Of a stretch of DNA of 64,000 nt, positions 44,150 through 52,652 are shown one piece after another. Origin of the DNA: Ornithinibacillus gellani (GTDB lineage Bacteria; Bacillota; Bacilli; Bacillales; Amphibacillaceae); NCBI RefSeq assembly GCF_003730295.1, contig NZ_QTSZ01000049.1, positions 1 to 64,000 on the forward strand, read 5' to 3'. A program made the position numbers and the translations under genes. Within the stretch, counting starts at the first letter, position 1. The number at the start of each line of letters is the position of its first letter. The notes beneath the pieces were generated by a model. The model was not told the DNA's origin and made no database searches. It worked only from the letters and a program-made list of their open reading frames with translations.

Positions 44150-44926
44150 TTATCCATCCCGTTTCTGACAGAGACAAACCATTAATGGACTATTTGCTTC
44201 AAATGGGCGTTTGTCAAAATGACCGTACATCTTTATTAGTGAAAATCCATTATAATATAGCAGCTCCTCCAGTTCCTGTGGGAAAAAATAACGGATGGCA
44301 AATGGTTCTGTTGTCTCTACTACGTTAGTTTCATCCTTCCAGCGACGATTTGTAAAGGTATAATGCTCCAACTGACTTTGATGGTCATATGAACGTTGAT
44401 ATGTACTGCTGCAATGGTAGCCTTCGTTGTCGACCCATGTATCAGCATAGTCCTTCTCGGCTGTTTCATTCGACTGCAAAACAGAGATAGTTGGGTTACG
44501 TGTCTCGAAAGCAAGCATGCCATCTTTATCTAAATGCTTATGGACAGATTTAAGAAAACCATCAACGGATTCACGGTCTAAGAAATGTTGAAATGAATTT
44601 CCAGTTGTAAAGATAAGCTTGTACTTAGCATTCAATTCAAATCCTCTTGCATCAGCTTGTATCCAATCTATAGAGAGATTTGCATGCTTGGCTTTTTGTT
44701 TGGCGAGCGCTAGCATCTCAGCAGTTATATCCAGACCTGTCAGATGGAATCCACTTTGGGCTAGGGGAATAGTTAATCTTCCTGTTCCACAAGCAATATC
44801 TAAGATTGGACTACCTTGTTGATTCGCCAGGTCAACATAAAATTTTTCCTCCACTTCACTCAATCCATTTAATGTATCATATGTGTGTGCATCACGATAG
44901 CCTTCCAAGTTATCAAAATGTAACAT
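44150..44926 (-). CDS. Class I SAM-dependent methyltransferase
   Basis: 258 residues. The SAM motif I is ILDIACGTGRLTIPLA, motif II GLDITAEMLALAKQKA, and the following IQADARGFEL fits the Rossmann methyltransferase core; the second half is a variable substrate domain. ATG at 44926 follows GGAGGT. No partner gene suggests a substrate. Confidence 0.88.
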   Translation of the reverse strand: MLHFDNLEGYRDAHTYDTLNGLSEVEEKFYVDLANQQGSPILDIACGTGRLTIPLAQSGFHLTGLDITAEMLALAKQKAKHANLSIDWIQADARGFELNAKYKLIFTTGNSFQHFLDRESVDGFLKSVHKHLDKDGMLAFETRNPTISVLQSNETAEKDYADTWVDNEGYHCSSTYQRSYDHQSQLEHYTFTNRRWKDETNVVETTEPFAIRYFFPQELEELLYYNGFSLIKMYGHFDKRPFEANSPLMVCLCQKRDG

Positions 44927-45049
44927 AGGCACCTCCGGGAATGATTCGTATTCCTGACGTTAAATTGATGGTACAAATTATGTTCTTGCTTCAGATTCAT
45001 TCTATATATTATTCGCTTTCATTAGCTTCATACCCTTCTTTTATTTTTC

Positions 45050-45201
45050 ACCGATTAACTGGCTGTAAGATCCCCACATCAAGAATTGTTGTTAACCAGC
45101 ATTGTAAGTTGGTGATCAACAGCCAGTAAAGGCCTGATTGGTTCAACTAACAATCAGTGGGGAAGGGCGAAAATTCCCCACTGATTGAAGTTTCACTTTA
45201 T
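45050..45201 (+). repeat. Dispersed two-hairpin element, copy R7
   Basis: A full-length copy with an intact outer stem 1 (CTGGCTGT against ACAGCCAG), a damaged inner stem (CCCCAC against GTTGGTG) and an intact hairpin 2. It ends in CACTTTAT; the left end has drifted (TTTTCACCGATT). It lies between a minus-strand and a plus-strand gene. Confidence 0.9.
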
Positions 45202-45289
45202 CGGTTATAAAAAGGACGAGCCATACATACCATATAATAAATGTATCTAAATCATTGAAATAGTCCAACTATGTTGATAAAATAGCCTT

Positions 45290-45303
45290 TGAAAGCGATT
45301 ACA
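45290..45303 (+). promoter_or_regulatory. CcpA cre site before aldehyde dehydrogenase
   Basis: TGAAAGCGATTACA fits the cre consensus TGWAANCGNTNWCA at every position and lies directly before the ribosome site, a position where CcpA represses as a roadblock. Catabolite repression is expected. Confidence 0.8.
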
Positions 45304-45322
45304 TAAATGGGAGGAATGGATC

Positions 45323-46843
45323 GTGAGATATGCAAATCCGAACACAAATGAATCACTCGTAAACTTTAAGGACAAGTATGATAATTTTATTGGTGGTGAA
45401 TACCAAGCACCAGTAAAAGGGAATTATTTTGATAATGTTAGCCCGGTTACAGGAGAAGTATTCTGCCAGATAGCTAGGTCCACCAAAGAGGATGTGGAGG
45501 CTGCAGTGGAAGCTGCACACCAAGCAAAGGATGCATGGGGAAAAACATCGGTCACGGAGCGGGCTAATATTTTAAATAAAATTGCAGATAGAATGGAAGA
45601 AAACTTGGAAATGCTGGCAGTTGCGGAAACTTGGGATAATGGTAAAGCAGTCAGGGAAACGTTAGCAGCTGACTTACCGCTTGCCATTGATCATTTTCGT
45701 TATTTTGCCTCTGCTATCCGAGCGCAAGAGGGTGGTATTAGCCAGATTGACCATGATACGGTTGCTTATCATTTTCATGAACCATTAGGTGTAGTGGGAC
45801 AAATTATCCCATGGAATTTCCCATTGCTGATGGCAACATGGAAGCTAGCCCCAGCATTGGCTGCAGGGAATTGTGTTGTACTCAAGCCCGCTGAACAAAC
45901 ACCTGCATCGATTCATGTATTCCTGGAATTGATTGCAGATTTATTACCTGCTGGTGTCGTGAATGTAGTAAATGGATTCGGAGTTGAAGCAGGAAAGTCA
46001 CTGGCAACAAATAGCCGAATTTCCAAGGTTGCATTTACAGGCGAGACGACGACGGGCAGACTGATCATGCAGTACGCGTCGGAAAATATCATTCCAGTCA
46101 CACTTGAATTAGGCGGGAAATCACCGAACATCTTCTTTGCGGATGTCATGGATGAAGATGATGGATTCTTGGATAAGACCATTGAAGGTATGGTGATGTT
46201 TGCACTGAATCAAGGGGAGGTATGTACATGTCCTTCACGTGCCTTGGTGCATGAATCGATTTATGATCCATTCATGGAGCGTGCAATAGAGCGTGTGAAA
46301 CAGATTAAAATCGGTCATCCACTTGATACAGAAACGATGATGGGTGCCCAAGCCTCCATGGAACAGAAGGAAAAGATTATGTCCTATCTGGATATTGGTA
46401 AGCAAGAAGGGGCAGAAGTGCTAACTGGCGGAAATGTGAATCAATTGGATGGAGAGCTTGCAGGCGGATATTATATCGAGCCAACCATATTCAAAGGCAG
46501 TAATGATATGCGCATCTTCCAGGAGGAAATTTTTGGACCAGTTTTATCTGTGACGACCTTTAAAGACGATGAAGAGGCATTGGAAATTGCTAATGACACA
46601 TTATATGGATTAGGAGCAGGCGTTTGGACGCGTAATATTAATAAAGCGTATCGATTTGGACGCGGAATTGAGGCGGGACGCGTATGGACGAATTGCTACC
46701 ATCAGTATCCAGCACATGCTGCATTCGGCGGCTATAAAAAATCTGGTATTGGCCGGGAAAATCACTTGATGATGCTGAGTCATTATCAGCAAACGAAGAA
46801 TTTACTCGTTAGCTATAGTGAAGGTCCAGCAGGATTATTCTAA
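45323..46843 (+). CDS. Aldehyde dehydrogenase (acetaldehyde-type)
   Basis: 506 residues of the NAD(P)-dependent aldehyde dehydrogenase superfamily: the Asn of [10 protein letters not shown], the Glu of [11 protein letters not shown] and the catalytic Cys in [14 protein letters not shown]. Length and C-terminus ([20 protein letters not shown]) fit the ExaC/AldB/Aldh group acting on acetaldehyde and related aldehydes. The start is GTG after GGGAGG. A perfect cre lies just upstream, and a DUF779 gene follows, an association known for these enzymes. Confidence 0.93.
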   Translation: MRYANPNTNESLVNFKDKYDNFIGGEYQAPVKGNYFDNVSPVTGEVFCQIARSTKEDVEAAVEAAHQAKDAWGKTSVTERANILNKIADRMEENLEMLAVAETWDNGKAVRETLAADLPLAIDHFRYFASAIRAQEGGISQIDHDTVAYHFHEPLGVVGQIIPWNFPLLMATWKLAPALAAGNCVVLKPAEQTPASIHVFLELIADLLPAGVVNVVNGFGVEAGKSLATNSRISKVAFTGETTTGRLIMQYASENIIPVTLELGGKSPNIFFADVMDEDDGFLDKTIEGMVMFALNQGEVCTCPSRALVHESIYDPFMERAIERVKQIKIGHPLDTETMMGAQASMEQKEKIMSYLDIGKQEGAEVLTGGNVNQLDGELAGGYYIEPTIFKGSNDMRIFQEEIFGPVLSVTTFKDDEEALEIANDTLYGLGAGVWTRNINKAYRFGRGIEAGRVWTNCYHQYPAHAAFGGYKKSGIGRENHLMMLSHYQQTKNLLVSYSEGPAGLF

Positions 46844-46856
46844 AGGAAGTCTAGCA

Positions 46857-46888
46857 AAGAGGAGCTATGGGATCATAGCTTCTTTTTC
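46857..46888 (+). terminator. Intra-operon terminator or attenuator
   Basis: AAGAGGAGCTATG and CATAGCTTCTTTTT form a stem and T-run between the dehydrogenase and DUF779 genes, so the second gene may be transcribed at a lower level. Confidence 0.82.
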
Positions 46889-46905
46889 GCTTAGGAGGTG
46901 TTGAG

Positions 46906-47256
46906 ATGGTTGAAAGGGTAATTGCTACCGATGCGACTTTAGCATTGATGGAAACATTAAAAGCGATTCATGGACCATTGATGTTTCACCAATCTGGCGG
47001 CTGCTGTGATGGCAGTTCACCTATGTGTTATCCGCTGGGAGAATTTCGGACAGGGGAGTCCGATATATTATTGGGGGAAATTGGTGGCGCACCATTTTAT
47101 ATGGCAAAGGACCAATATGAATATTGGAAGCATACACAGCTAATCATTGATGTGGTAGATGGACGTGGTGGTATGTTTTCCTTGGAAGGCCCAGAGGGGA
47201 AGCGATTCCTCACTAGATCTCGGGTCTTTACAGCTGAAGAAATAAAGCAGTTATAA
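46906..47256 (+). CDS. DUF779 family protein
   Basis: 116 residues: IATDATLALMETLKAIHGPLMF, a Cys-rich SGGCCDGSSPMCYPLGEF, and FYMAKDQYEYWKHTQ. DUF779 genes are commonly next to acetaldehyde or alcohol dehydrogenase genes, as here. The CC...C cluster suggests metal binding, but the function is not established. AGGAGG precedes the ATG. Confidence 0.9.
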   Translation: MVERVIATDATLALMETLKAIHGPLMFHQSGGCCDGSSPMCYPLGEFRTGESDILLGEIGGAPFYMAKDQYEYWKHTQLIIDVVDGRGGMFSLEGPEGKRFLTRSRVFTAEEIKQL

Positions 47257-47270
47257 GGCTATGTGAAAAT

Positions 47271-47313
47271 AAACAGATTCCAATCATTGTACATGTGATT
47301 GGAATCTGTTTTA
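47271..47313. terminator. Bidirectional terminator
   Basis: AAACAGATTCCAATCA pairs perfectly with TGATTGGAATCTGTTT. It separates convergent genes. Confidence 0.9.
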
Positions 47314-47350
47314 AATATGGAAAAACATTATGAAGTGTTGTTGTGAAAAC

Positions 47351-47848
47351 CTATCGTAATTCTACCTTTGTTCCTGCTAGTAAATCGCCTAAATGACGTT
47401 TATCGTTTCGAAATAATCCCATACATATTAATATCAACCCAAGAATGGTTCCACTATTTGCGATCAAGATTGCGCTCATATCAAAGTTGCTATAGATACC
47501 ATGGATAACGCCAATATGCCCCATTTGCCAGGGTAGAAATTTAACTATATTTCTTAACAGGCTAGAGCTGATTTTTTTATGTTTATAGGTCAATGTTAAT
47601 CCGGCAACTCGTTTCCCAATCGAACCATTTTTAACGTAATCCAAGTAGGTGAAAATAACGATGATTGGTATCACGGATGTCAGCGTTGCAATGGATTGTG
47701 CCTGTATTTCGTTATATTCTGGTAAGCCCTTAAAAATAAGGAAACTAATAAACAAATTAATGATGAAAAGAATGATTAAATAAACAACAATGACCAAATA
47801 ATCAACGAGCAATTCGATGAAACGCTTTTTTATTGGGATAGCATTCAT
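47351..47848 (-). CDS. RDD-family membrane protein
   Basis: 165 residues with three or four hydrophobic segments. The RDD pattern is visible as KRFIELLVDYLVI (the usual R-D-D pair is R-D here) and NGSIGKRVAGLTL. Such proteins are often transport-associated with unknown function. It follows the ABC ATPase gene by about 50 bp and probably belongs to the same exporter unit. Confidence 0.8.
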   Translation of the reverse strand: MNAIPIKKRFIELLVDYLVIVVYLIILFIINLFISFLIFKGLPEYNEIQAQSIATLTSVIPIIVIFTYLDYVKNGSIGKRVAGLTLTYKHKKISSSLLRNIVKFLPWQMGHIGVIHGIYSNFDMSAILIANSGTILGLILICMGLFRNDKRHLGDLLAGTKVELR

Positions 47849-47899
47849 ATAGCACCTCCGAATATTCCGATAAACTCTATCATCAAACTGTCTCCTGTT

Positions 47900-48604
47900 C
47901 TATTCAACTGATGTGTGGGCGACTTTTTTGTCTGAATGAATGAAGCCGTCCAGCATTTGTATGATTCTCGTTCCATACTCTGCCGCGTCCTGTGCGTGGG
48001 TCACTTGAAGAATAGTGATCTTTTTTTCCTTGTTAATTGTTTTGAATAGCTGCATGATGTCTTGACCTGATTTACTATCTAAATTACCAATTGGTTCATC
48101 TGCTAAAATGATTTTGGGATTCATGATTAATGCACGTGCAATGGCCACTCTTTGCTGTTGACCACCAGATAGTTCCCGCGGTGTAAAGTTTTTTCTTTCT
48201 AATAAACCGACAGTCTGTAAAATATCATCCAGTTCATGCTGATAATCCTTTGCTTTTTTTCCATCCATAGTAAGTGGTAATAAAATATTTTCTGCTACAG
48301 ATAAGTTTTGTACTAAATTGTAAAATTGAAATACAAAGCCAATCTGTTTTCTTCTTAATTTACTTTTCTGCTTATCTTTCATTCTATTCATATCTTCATG
48401 ATGAATGAATACCTGTCCGGATGTAGGAGAATCAATGCCGCCGAGCATATATAGAAGCGTGCTTTTTCCACAACCAGAAGGTCCCATTATAGATACGAAT
48501 TCTCCTTCATGAATTTCTAAATCGATCCCCTTAATGACTTCAACTTCTTTGCCGCCATTTTGAAAGCTTTTTCGTAAGTGCTCCGTCCTTATCACTTGTT
48601 CCAT
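47900..48604 (-). CDS. ABC transporter ATP-binding protein (MacB/LolD type)
   Basis: 234 residues. Walker A GPSGCGKST, Q-loop FVFQFYNLV, signature LSGGQQQRVAIARAL, Walker B IILADEPIGNLD (Ile where Thr is usual) and H-loop LQVTHAQD. This is the class that works with FtsX-domain permeases. ATG at 48604 follows GGAGGT. The permease gene is upstream on the same strand, but a repeat copy of 160 bp lies between them. Confidence 0.92.
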   Translation of the reverse strand: MEQVIRTEHLRKSFQNGGKEVEVIKGIDLEIHEGEFVSIMGPSGCGKSTLLYMLGGIDSPTSGQVFIHHEDMNRMKDKQKSKLRRKQIGFVFQFYNLVQNLSVAENILLPLTMDGKKAKDYQHELDDILQTVGLLERKNFTPRELSGGQQQRVAIARALIMNPKIILADEPIGNLDSKSGQDIMQLFKTINKEKKITILQVTHAQDAAEYGTRIIQMLDGFIHSDKKVAHTSVE

Positions 48605-48650
48605 ATTGACCTCCAAATGATTTAAGTTTGTTATTTTGCATCGATTATCC

Positions 48651-48811
48651 TTTATCACAGATTAACTGGCTGTAAGTCCCCCGCATCAAGAATTTTTGTT
48701 GATATCATGAATTGTTAGTGGGGGATCAACAGCCAGTAAAGGCCTGATTGGTTCAACTAACAATCAGTTGGGGAAGTGCAAAAATCCCCACTGATTGAAG
48801 TTTCACTTTAT
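48651..48811 (+). repeat. Dispersed two-hairpin element, copy R8 (reference copy)
   Basis: A complete copy with TTTAT at both ends (48651-48655 and 48807-48811). Structure: hairpin 1 with outer stem CTGGCTGT/ACAGCCAG and inner stem CCCCCGC/GTGGGGG (one G-T wobble) around a ~30-base loop; linker AAAGGCCTGATTGGTTCAAC; hairpin 2 AATCAG(T)TGGGG/CCCCACTGATT with loop AAGTGCAAAAAT; tail GAAGTTTCACTTTAT. The right TTTAT contains the stop codon of the minus-strand permease gene. It lies inside an ABC operon. Confidence 0.95.
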
Positions 48812-51315
48812 TCAAACCGTAGATTTTCAATGATGTTCATTCGATAAATCTTCCGAATAATAGATAGGATGGAAAGAAGTAATAAAATGAATACCACCGC
48901 AGTTAATATGAAAAAGAGACTGCTGTTAAACTGAAAATCAATCCGTAATCCGATGGCATATAAGAGTCGTACCATAATAACATTCATTGCCATACTACCA
49001 GCGAATCCAATTACTACAACCGAAATAAATGTTAAGCATGTTTCAACCAATAACACTTTTACCAGTTGTCCTCTGCTCATACAAACGGAATATAATACAG
49101 CGTACTCTTTTTTTCTTTGAATAAAAGAAACGAGTAAGTTATTCGAGATGCCCAGTATTCCAATCAAAAGTCCCAATAAAACAATGATTGTCATGCCAAG
49201 GATTAAAGAATCAATGGTGCTTTTTTGCGTTTCCAAAATGTCATCGAATGTATGGACAGACATATCGGAATCCGGATAATGATAACGGATATCTTGTTTC
49301 AATTGTTCAAGGTCAGCATCTGGAATAGCTTTCAGGTTGATTTGGCTCATGGTTTCCATAAAATGATCATGAAAGTAATTTAGATTAACCAATGCAGTTG
49401 CACGATTTTGAGAAAATCCTAAACTTTCCATGGAACCTACGATAGCAGCTGTTACCTTGGTATCCTTCCCGTCCATGGGTTCAAGGTTCTGGTCAAGTGG
49501 CTGTAATACAATCTCATCACCAATTTGTAAGTTGAAGCGTTCTAATTGATATTCGTCCAGAATAATTCCGTTATCGGTTTTGTTTAGTTGTTCCTTTGCA
49601 TCCTGTTGAAGGGTAATGCCTGAGTAAAATGAATCAAAAGCTTCCAAATCATCTACACCAATGACACCAAAGGATTCACTTTGATTGCCGATGACTGTTT
49701 CAGCAATATTGACATGTTGTGCGTAAGCATCTGATACATTATCCAGCTCATCTACATTTTCATATGGTTTGACATCCTGTATATCCGTAATGGCAATATC
49801 ATAGTCTTTGACCAAGGATTTATGGAGATATTGATCGATGCCGTCTGCTATCATGCCCACAAGCATTAGAAGGATAAACACGACAATAATCATATTGGAA
49901 TTATTGGAAGCTATTTTATTATTTCCTAGATTCTTCACGCCAAGTAGAAATTCACCGGAACCAATGGATTGAAATAAGCGATTAAGTCCTTTGGATACAA
50001 GGTTAAGAAAGCCTGGCATCCATAGGACAATCGAAATAAATAAACATAGGATAGACAGAATTCCTAAGAGTAGGTCATCTTTTTGATTGATACCATATAA
50101 ACCAAACGCCGTAATCAGCAGAATCAGACCGAGAATATAAGGGATGATGGAATGCTTCTGTGACGTCTGTTGGGTATTCAGGATAATTTCCTTTAACGGC
50201 CTTTTGTTCAATCTACTGATTTGGAAATGGCTAATCACTGCCGGAAATAAAGCGCCAAATAAGAAAGCGATACATATATATGTAAATGAATAGCTTACTT
50301 CCGTTTCAACGCCTAAATCTTTATAAGCATTAAAAAGGTCTGCAACATAAGGCAAAAGCAACATGCCGGCAGTGAATCCTATGATAGAACCAATTAAACC
50401 ATAAAATAAGAATTCAAGCGTTAATATAAAATGGATTAATTTCTTGCTGGCCCCAATACTTCTAAAGGTTCCAACAACAGGCATTCGCTCTACGACAATA
50501 AGCTTCGCTAAGGAAAAAATAATATAGGAACTGATCAACACGATGGTTAAAATCGCTAATATCATCGTTGTTTCAAATGTATCCCCATCATGGGCATTTG
50601 CAGCGGTTGACTGATTTTGAATGTGGAAATCAGCATTGTTTGTTTTTAAAAATTGAATGGCTTCGCTCAATTTATTTTCTGGCACTGTCAGATAAGAAGT
50701 GTTTACTTTATCTGTTGTATCCAGGATGTTATTTACTTGTTCTTGTGAAACAGCTAGCGAGATGGCGTCAACTTCCGAGAAAAATACGCCCTGTGTCTTA
50801 CTAATTGCGCCCACAATAAATTTCCATTTTTCTTCTCCAGTGTCAATGGAAATAGGATCTCCCAATTGCAAATCATATTTGGCGGCAGTGTTATTACTAA
50901 TCATTGCTCTATTTTGCTGCAGTTTAAATCCATCCATTTGCTGTGTTTTGTTTAGGAGCCCGCTTGCTTCAGCATCTATTGCATCCAATCCAACTAATAT
51001 GACATCTATTTTTTTGTCTTTGATGGTCGTTTTTCCCTGAGTAAATAGCATGTCATTTCGTGTTTCAATTGGTATGTCCGGTAGTACGATGTCATGCTTT
51101 TCATATAGCGGATTGTCGCTGGATTTTGACATGATTATATTCGTATCTCCATAAGCCCCTTTTAACATAGAAGCATACGTATCTTTAATGATGCCATTTA
51201 AACTTAAACCAATAAATACAACCAATGTGGACAAACATACGGTTAACAAAACAATGAAGGTACGAAACTTTTTTTCAAATAAATTAATTACGATATGTTT
51301 TATGACACTTTTCAT
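48808..51315 (-). CDS. FtsX-domain ABC transporter permease (ten-helix, MacB/YknZ-like exporter)
   Basis: 835 residues with two tandem FtsX modules: an N-terminal helix plus extracellular domain (about 50-240), three helices, a central pair, a second extracellular domain (about 500-690), and three final helices ending NIIENLRFE. Such permeases move lipoproteins, lipids or peptides out of the membrane, or transmit force. ATG at 51315 follows GGGGGG. The stop TAA coincides with the boundary of repeat R8. The ATPase and RDD genes lie beyond that repeat. Confidence 0.9.
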   Translation of the reverse strand: MKSVIKHIVINLFEKKFRTFIVLLTVCLSTLVVFIGLSLNGIIKDTYASMLKGAYGDTNIIMSKSSDNPLYEKHDIVLPDIPIETRNDMLFTQGKTTIKDKKIDVILVGLDAIDAEASGLLNKTQQMDGFKLQQNRAMISNNTAAKYDLQLGDPISIDTGEEKWKFIVGAISKTQGVFFSEVDAISLAVSQEQVNNILDTTDKVNTSYLTVPENKLSEAIQFLKTNNADFHIQNQSTAANAHDGDTFETTMILAILTIVLISSYIIFSLAKLIVVERMPVVGTFRSIGASKKLIHFILTLEFLFYGLIGSIIGFTAGMLLLPYVADLFNAYKDLGVETEVSYSFTYICIAFLFGALFPAVISHFQISRLNKRPLKEIILNTQQTSQKHSIIPYILGLILLITAFGLYGINQKDDLLLGILSILCLFISIVLWMPGFLNLVSKGLNRLFQSIGSGEFLLGVKNLGNNKIASNNSNMIIVVFILLMLVGMIADGIDQYLHKSLVKDYDIAITDIQDVKPYENVDELDNVSDAYAQHVNIAETVIGNQSESFGVIGVDDLEAFDSFYSGITLQQDAKEQLNKTDNGIILDEYQLERFNLQIGDEIVLQPLDQNLEPMDGKDTKVTAAIVGSMESLGFSQNRATALVNLNYFHDHFMETMSQINLKAIPDADLEQLKQDIRYHYPDSDMSVHTFDDILETQKSTIDSLILGMTIIVLLGLLIGILGISNNLLVSFIQRKKEYAVLYSVCMSRGQLVKVLLVETCLTFISVVVIGFAGSMAMNVIMVRLLYAIGLRIDFQFNSSLFFILTAVVFILLLLSILSIIRKIYRMNIIENLRFE

Positions 51316-51482
51316 AATGTCCCCCTGATTTTCATCGATAAATGTAATGTACGGTGAGCACAATATCTCTGTATACATTTATTGTTACGTACCATTATGA
51401 TCGATATCTGAAAAGTTAATTAATGTATATTTCCATTGTTTAGGATAGATTCACAAAATGCAAATCAAATGGTTATCATTTT

Positions 51483-51497
51483 TGATAATATTATCCA
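51483..51497. promoter_or_regulatory. Weak Fur-like site upstream of the ABC permease
   Basis: TGATAATATTATCCA resembles a Fur 7-1-7 box with mismatches and sits with TTATCATTTTTGATAA just before it. It lies about 170 bp upstream of the minus-strand permease start. Only suggestive. Confidence 0.35.
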
Positions 51498-51509
51498 CAT
51501 GATTAAATG

Positions 51510-51564
51510 TTTATCACAGACTAACCGGCTGTAAGATCCCCCCCTGATTGAAATTTCACTTTAT
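51510..51564 (+). repeat. Dispersed two-hairpin element, deleted copy R9
   Basis: TTTATCACAGACTAACCGGCTGTAAGAT-type left end joined at a C-run to CTGATTGAAATTTCACTTTAT. The deletion removed everything between the C-rich arm of stem 1 and the C-rich arm of stem 2, suggesting recombination between the two C-runs. TTTAT remains at both ends. Confidence 0.88.
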
Positions 51565-51659
51565 ATTTTGGGATATGTATCGTTCATAAAATAATTTGCC
51601 TTCGCGAGACAAAATTCCTTGAATTGGATAAACTATCTGACAGATTGGAATCATTTAAT

Positions 51660-51674
51660 TGATAATCATTATCA
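51660..51674 (+). promoter_or_regulatory. Fur box
   Basis: TGATAATCATTATCA is a perfect match to the Bacillus Fur 7-1-7 box. It lies 54 bp before the flavin reductase start, so iron-responsive repression is expected. Confidence 0.9.
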
Positions 51675-51727
51675 GTTGATGTATATTGGTTAGTAACAAG
51701 CGAATTGCTAAACAAGGGGAGTGCAAC

Positions 51728-52432
51728 ATGCAAATATATTGGACTAAAATAAATAAGATCATTGAGGAAACACCAGAGGTAAGAACGTTCATGCTCGATT
51801 GCCCGGAAGGTTTTACTTGGGAAGAGGGAGCACACACGCATCTGGCATTGAAAGGTTTTAATGAAGGTGACAAGCCGAATCGTGGTTTAATCCGCCATAT
51901 GTCTATTTCAACTTTACCACATGAAAAATCCATTGGAATCACCACTCGCATCAAGGAGCAATGTTCCGAGTATAAAGGGATTCTACGTAATCTTGAAGTT
52001 GGAAATGAGCTTGCATTATTTAAAACACATTCGAATGTTCCATTAAAGCGGGAAGGGAAAAATGTTTATCTGCTATCATCAGGAGTTGGTTTGGCAACAT
52101 TCAGACCACTTGTCATGGAATATTTTGATCGGGCAGACAATGTGAATCAGATCCATTCCTTGAACATTGATTCATCAAAGGATTACTTGTTTCCTCATAT
52201 TTTCCAATCGGCACCAGATAAGAAATTCACATCACAATTCGTTGATAATCGTAAAGAATATTATGATGAAGTTAAAAATCTTGCTGCAGACAAGGATGGA
52301 ATTTTCTACGTAGTTGGCAGTGATGAGTTTCTAACCCAAAACATTGAACTATTGCTGGAACAAGGTATTAAGCCGGAACAAATCATGCTGGACAAACGTG
52401 AAAAACAAAGACCAAATTTTATTACAGATTAA
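51728..52432 (+). CDS. Fur-regulated FAD-binding ferredoxin-reductase-like protein
   Basis: 234 residues. An FAD-binding barrel has the flavin motif RHMSIST (the family RxYS/T) and TRIKEQCSEYKGIL. An NAD(P)-binding half has LLSSGVGLATFRPLV and FYVVGSDEFLTQNIELLLE, ending in the typical KREKQR. It lacks an iron-sulfur or heme domain. With a perfect Fur box it may reduce ferric siderophores or heme-related iron; that is inference. ATG at 51728 follows GGGGAG. The last codons (ITD and stop) are contributed by repeat R10. Confidence 0.87.
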   Translation: MQIYWTKINKIIEETPEVRTFMLDCPEGFTWEEGAHTHLALKGFNEGDKPNRGLIRHMSISTLPHEKSIGITTRIKEQCSEYKGILRNLEVGNELALFKTHSNVPLKREGKNVYLLSSGVGLATFRPLVMEYFDRADNVNQIHSLNIDSSKDYLFPHIFQSAPDKKFTSQFVDNRKEYYDEVKNLAADKDGIFYVVGSDEFLTQNIELLLEQGIKPEQIMLDKREKQRPNFITD

Positions 52433-52557
52433 CTGGCTGTAAGCCCCCCACATCAAGAATTGTAAGTGGGGGCTTACAGCCAGTAAAGGCCTGATTGGTT
52501 CAACTAACAATCAGTGGGGGAAAGTGCGAAACCCCACTGATTGAAGTTTCACTTTAT
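52418..52557 (+). repeat. Dispersed two-hairpin element, copy R10 (perfected hairpin 1)
   Basis: Bounded by TTTAT at 52418 and 52553. The loop of hairpin 1 lost about 20 bases between two CAAGAATTG direct repeats, and GGGGGCTTACAGCC replaces the usual GGGGGATCAACAGCC, so AAG now pairs with CTT and the stem is 18 bp with a single bulged C. Its left end supplies the stop codon of the flavin reductase gene. Confidence 0.93.
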
Positions 52558-52652
52558 TTGGTTTGTGTTATGTTTTGGAACGTTGTTGAGTGATTGCTCT
52601 AGAAAGCCTTTGTTCTCGGTTGTGTTTATTAATATTTTATGAAACTTTAACT

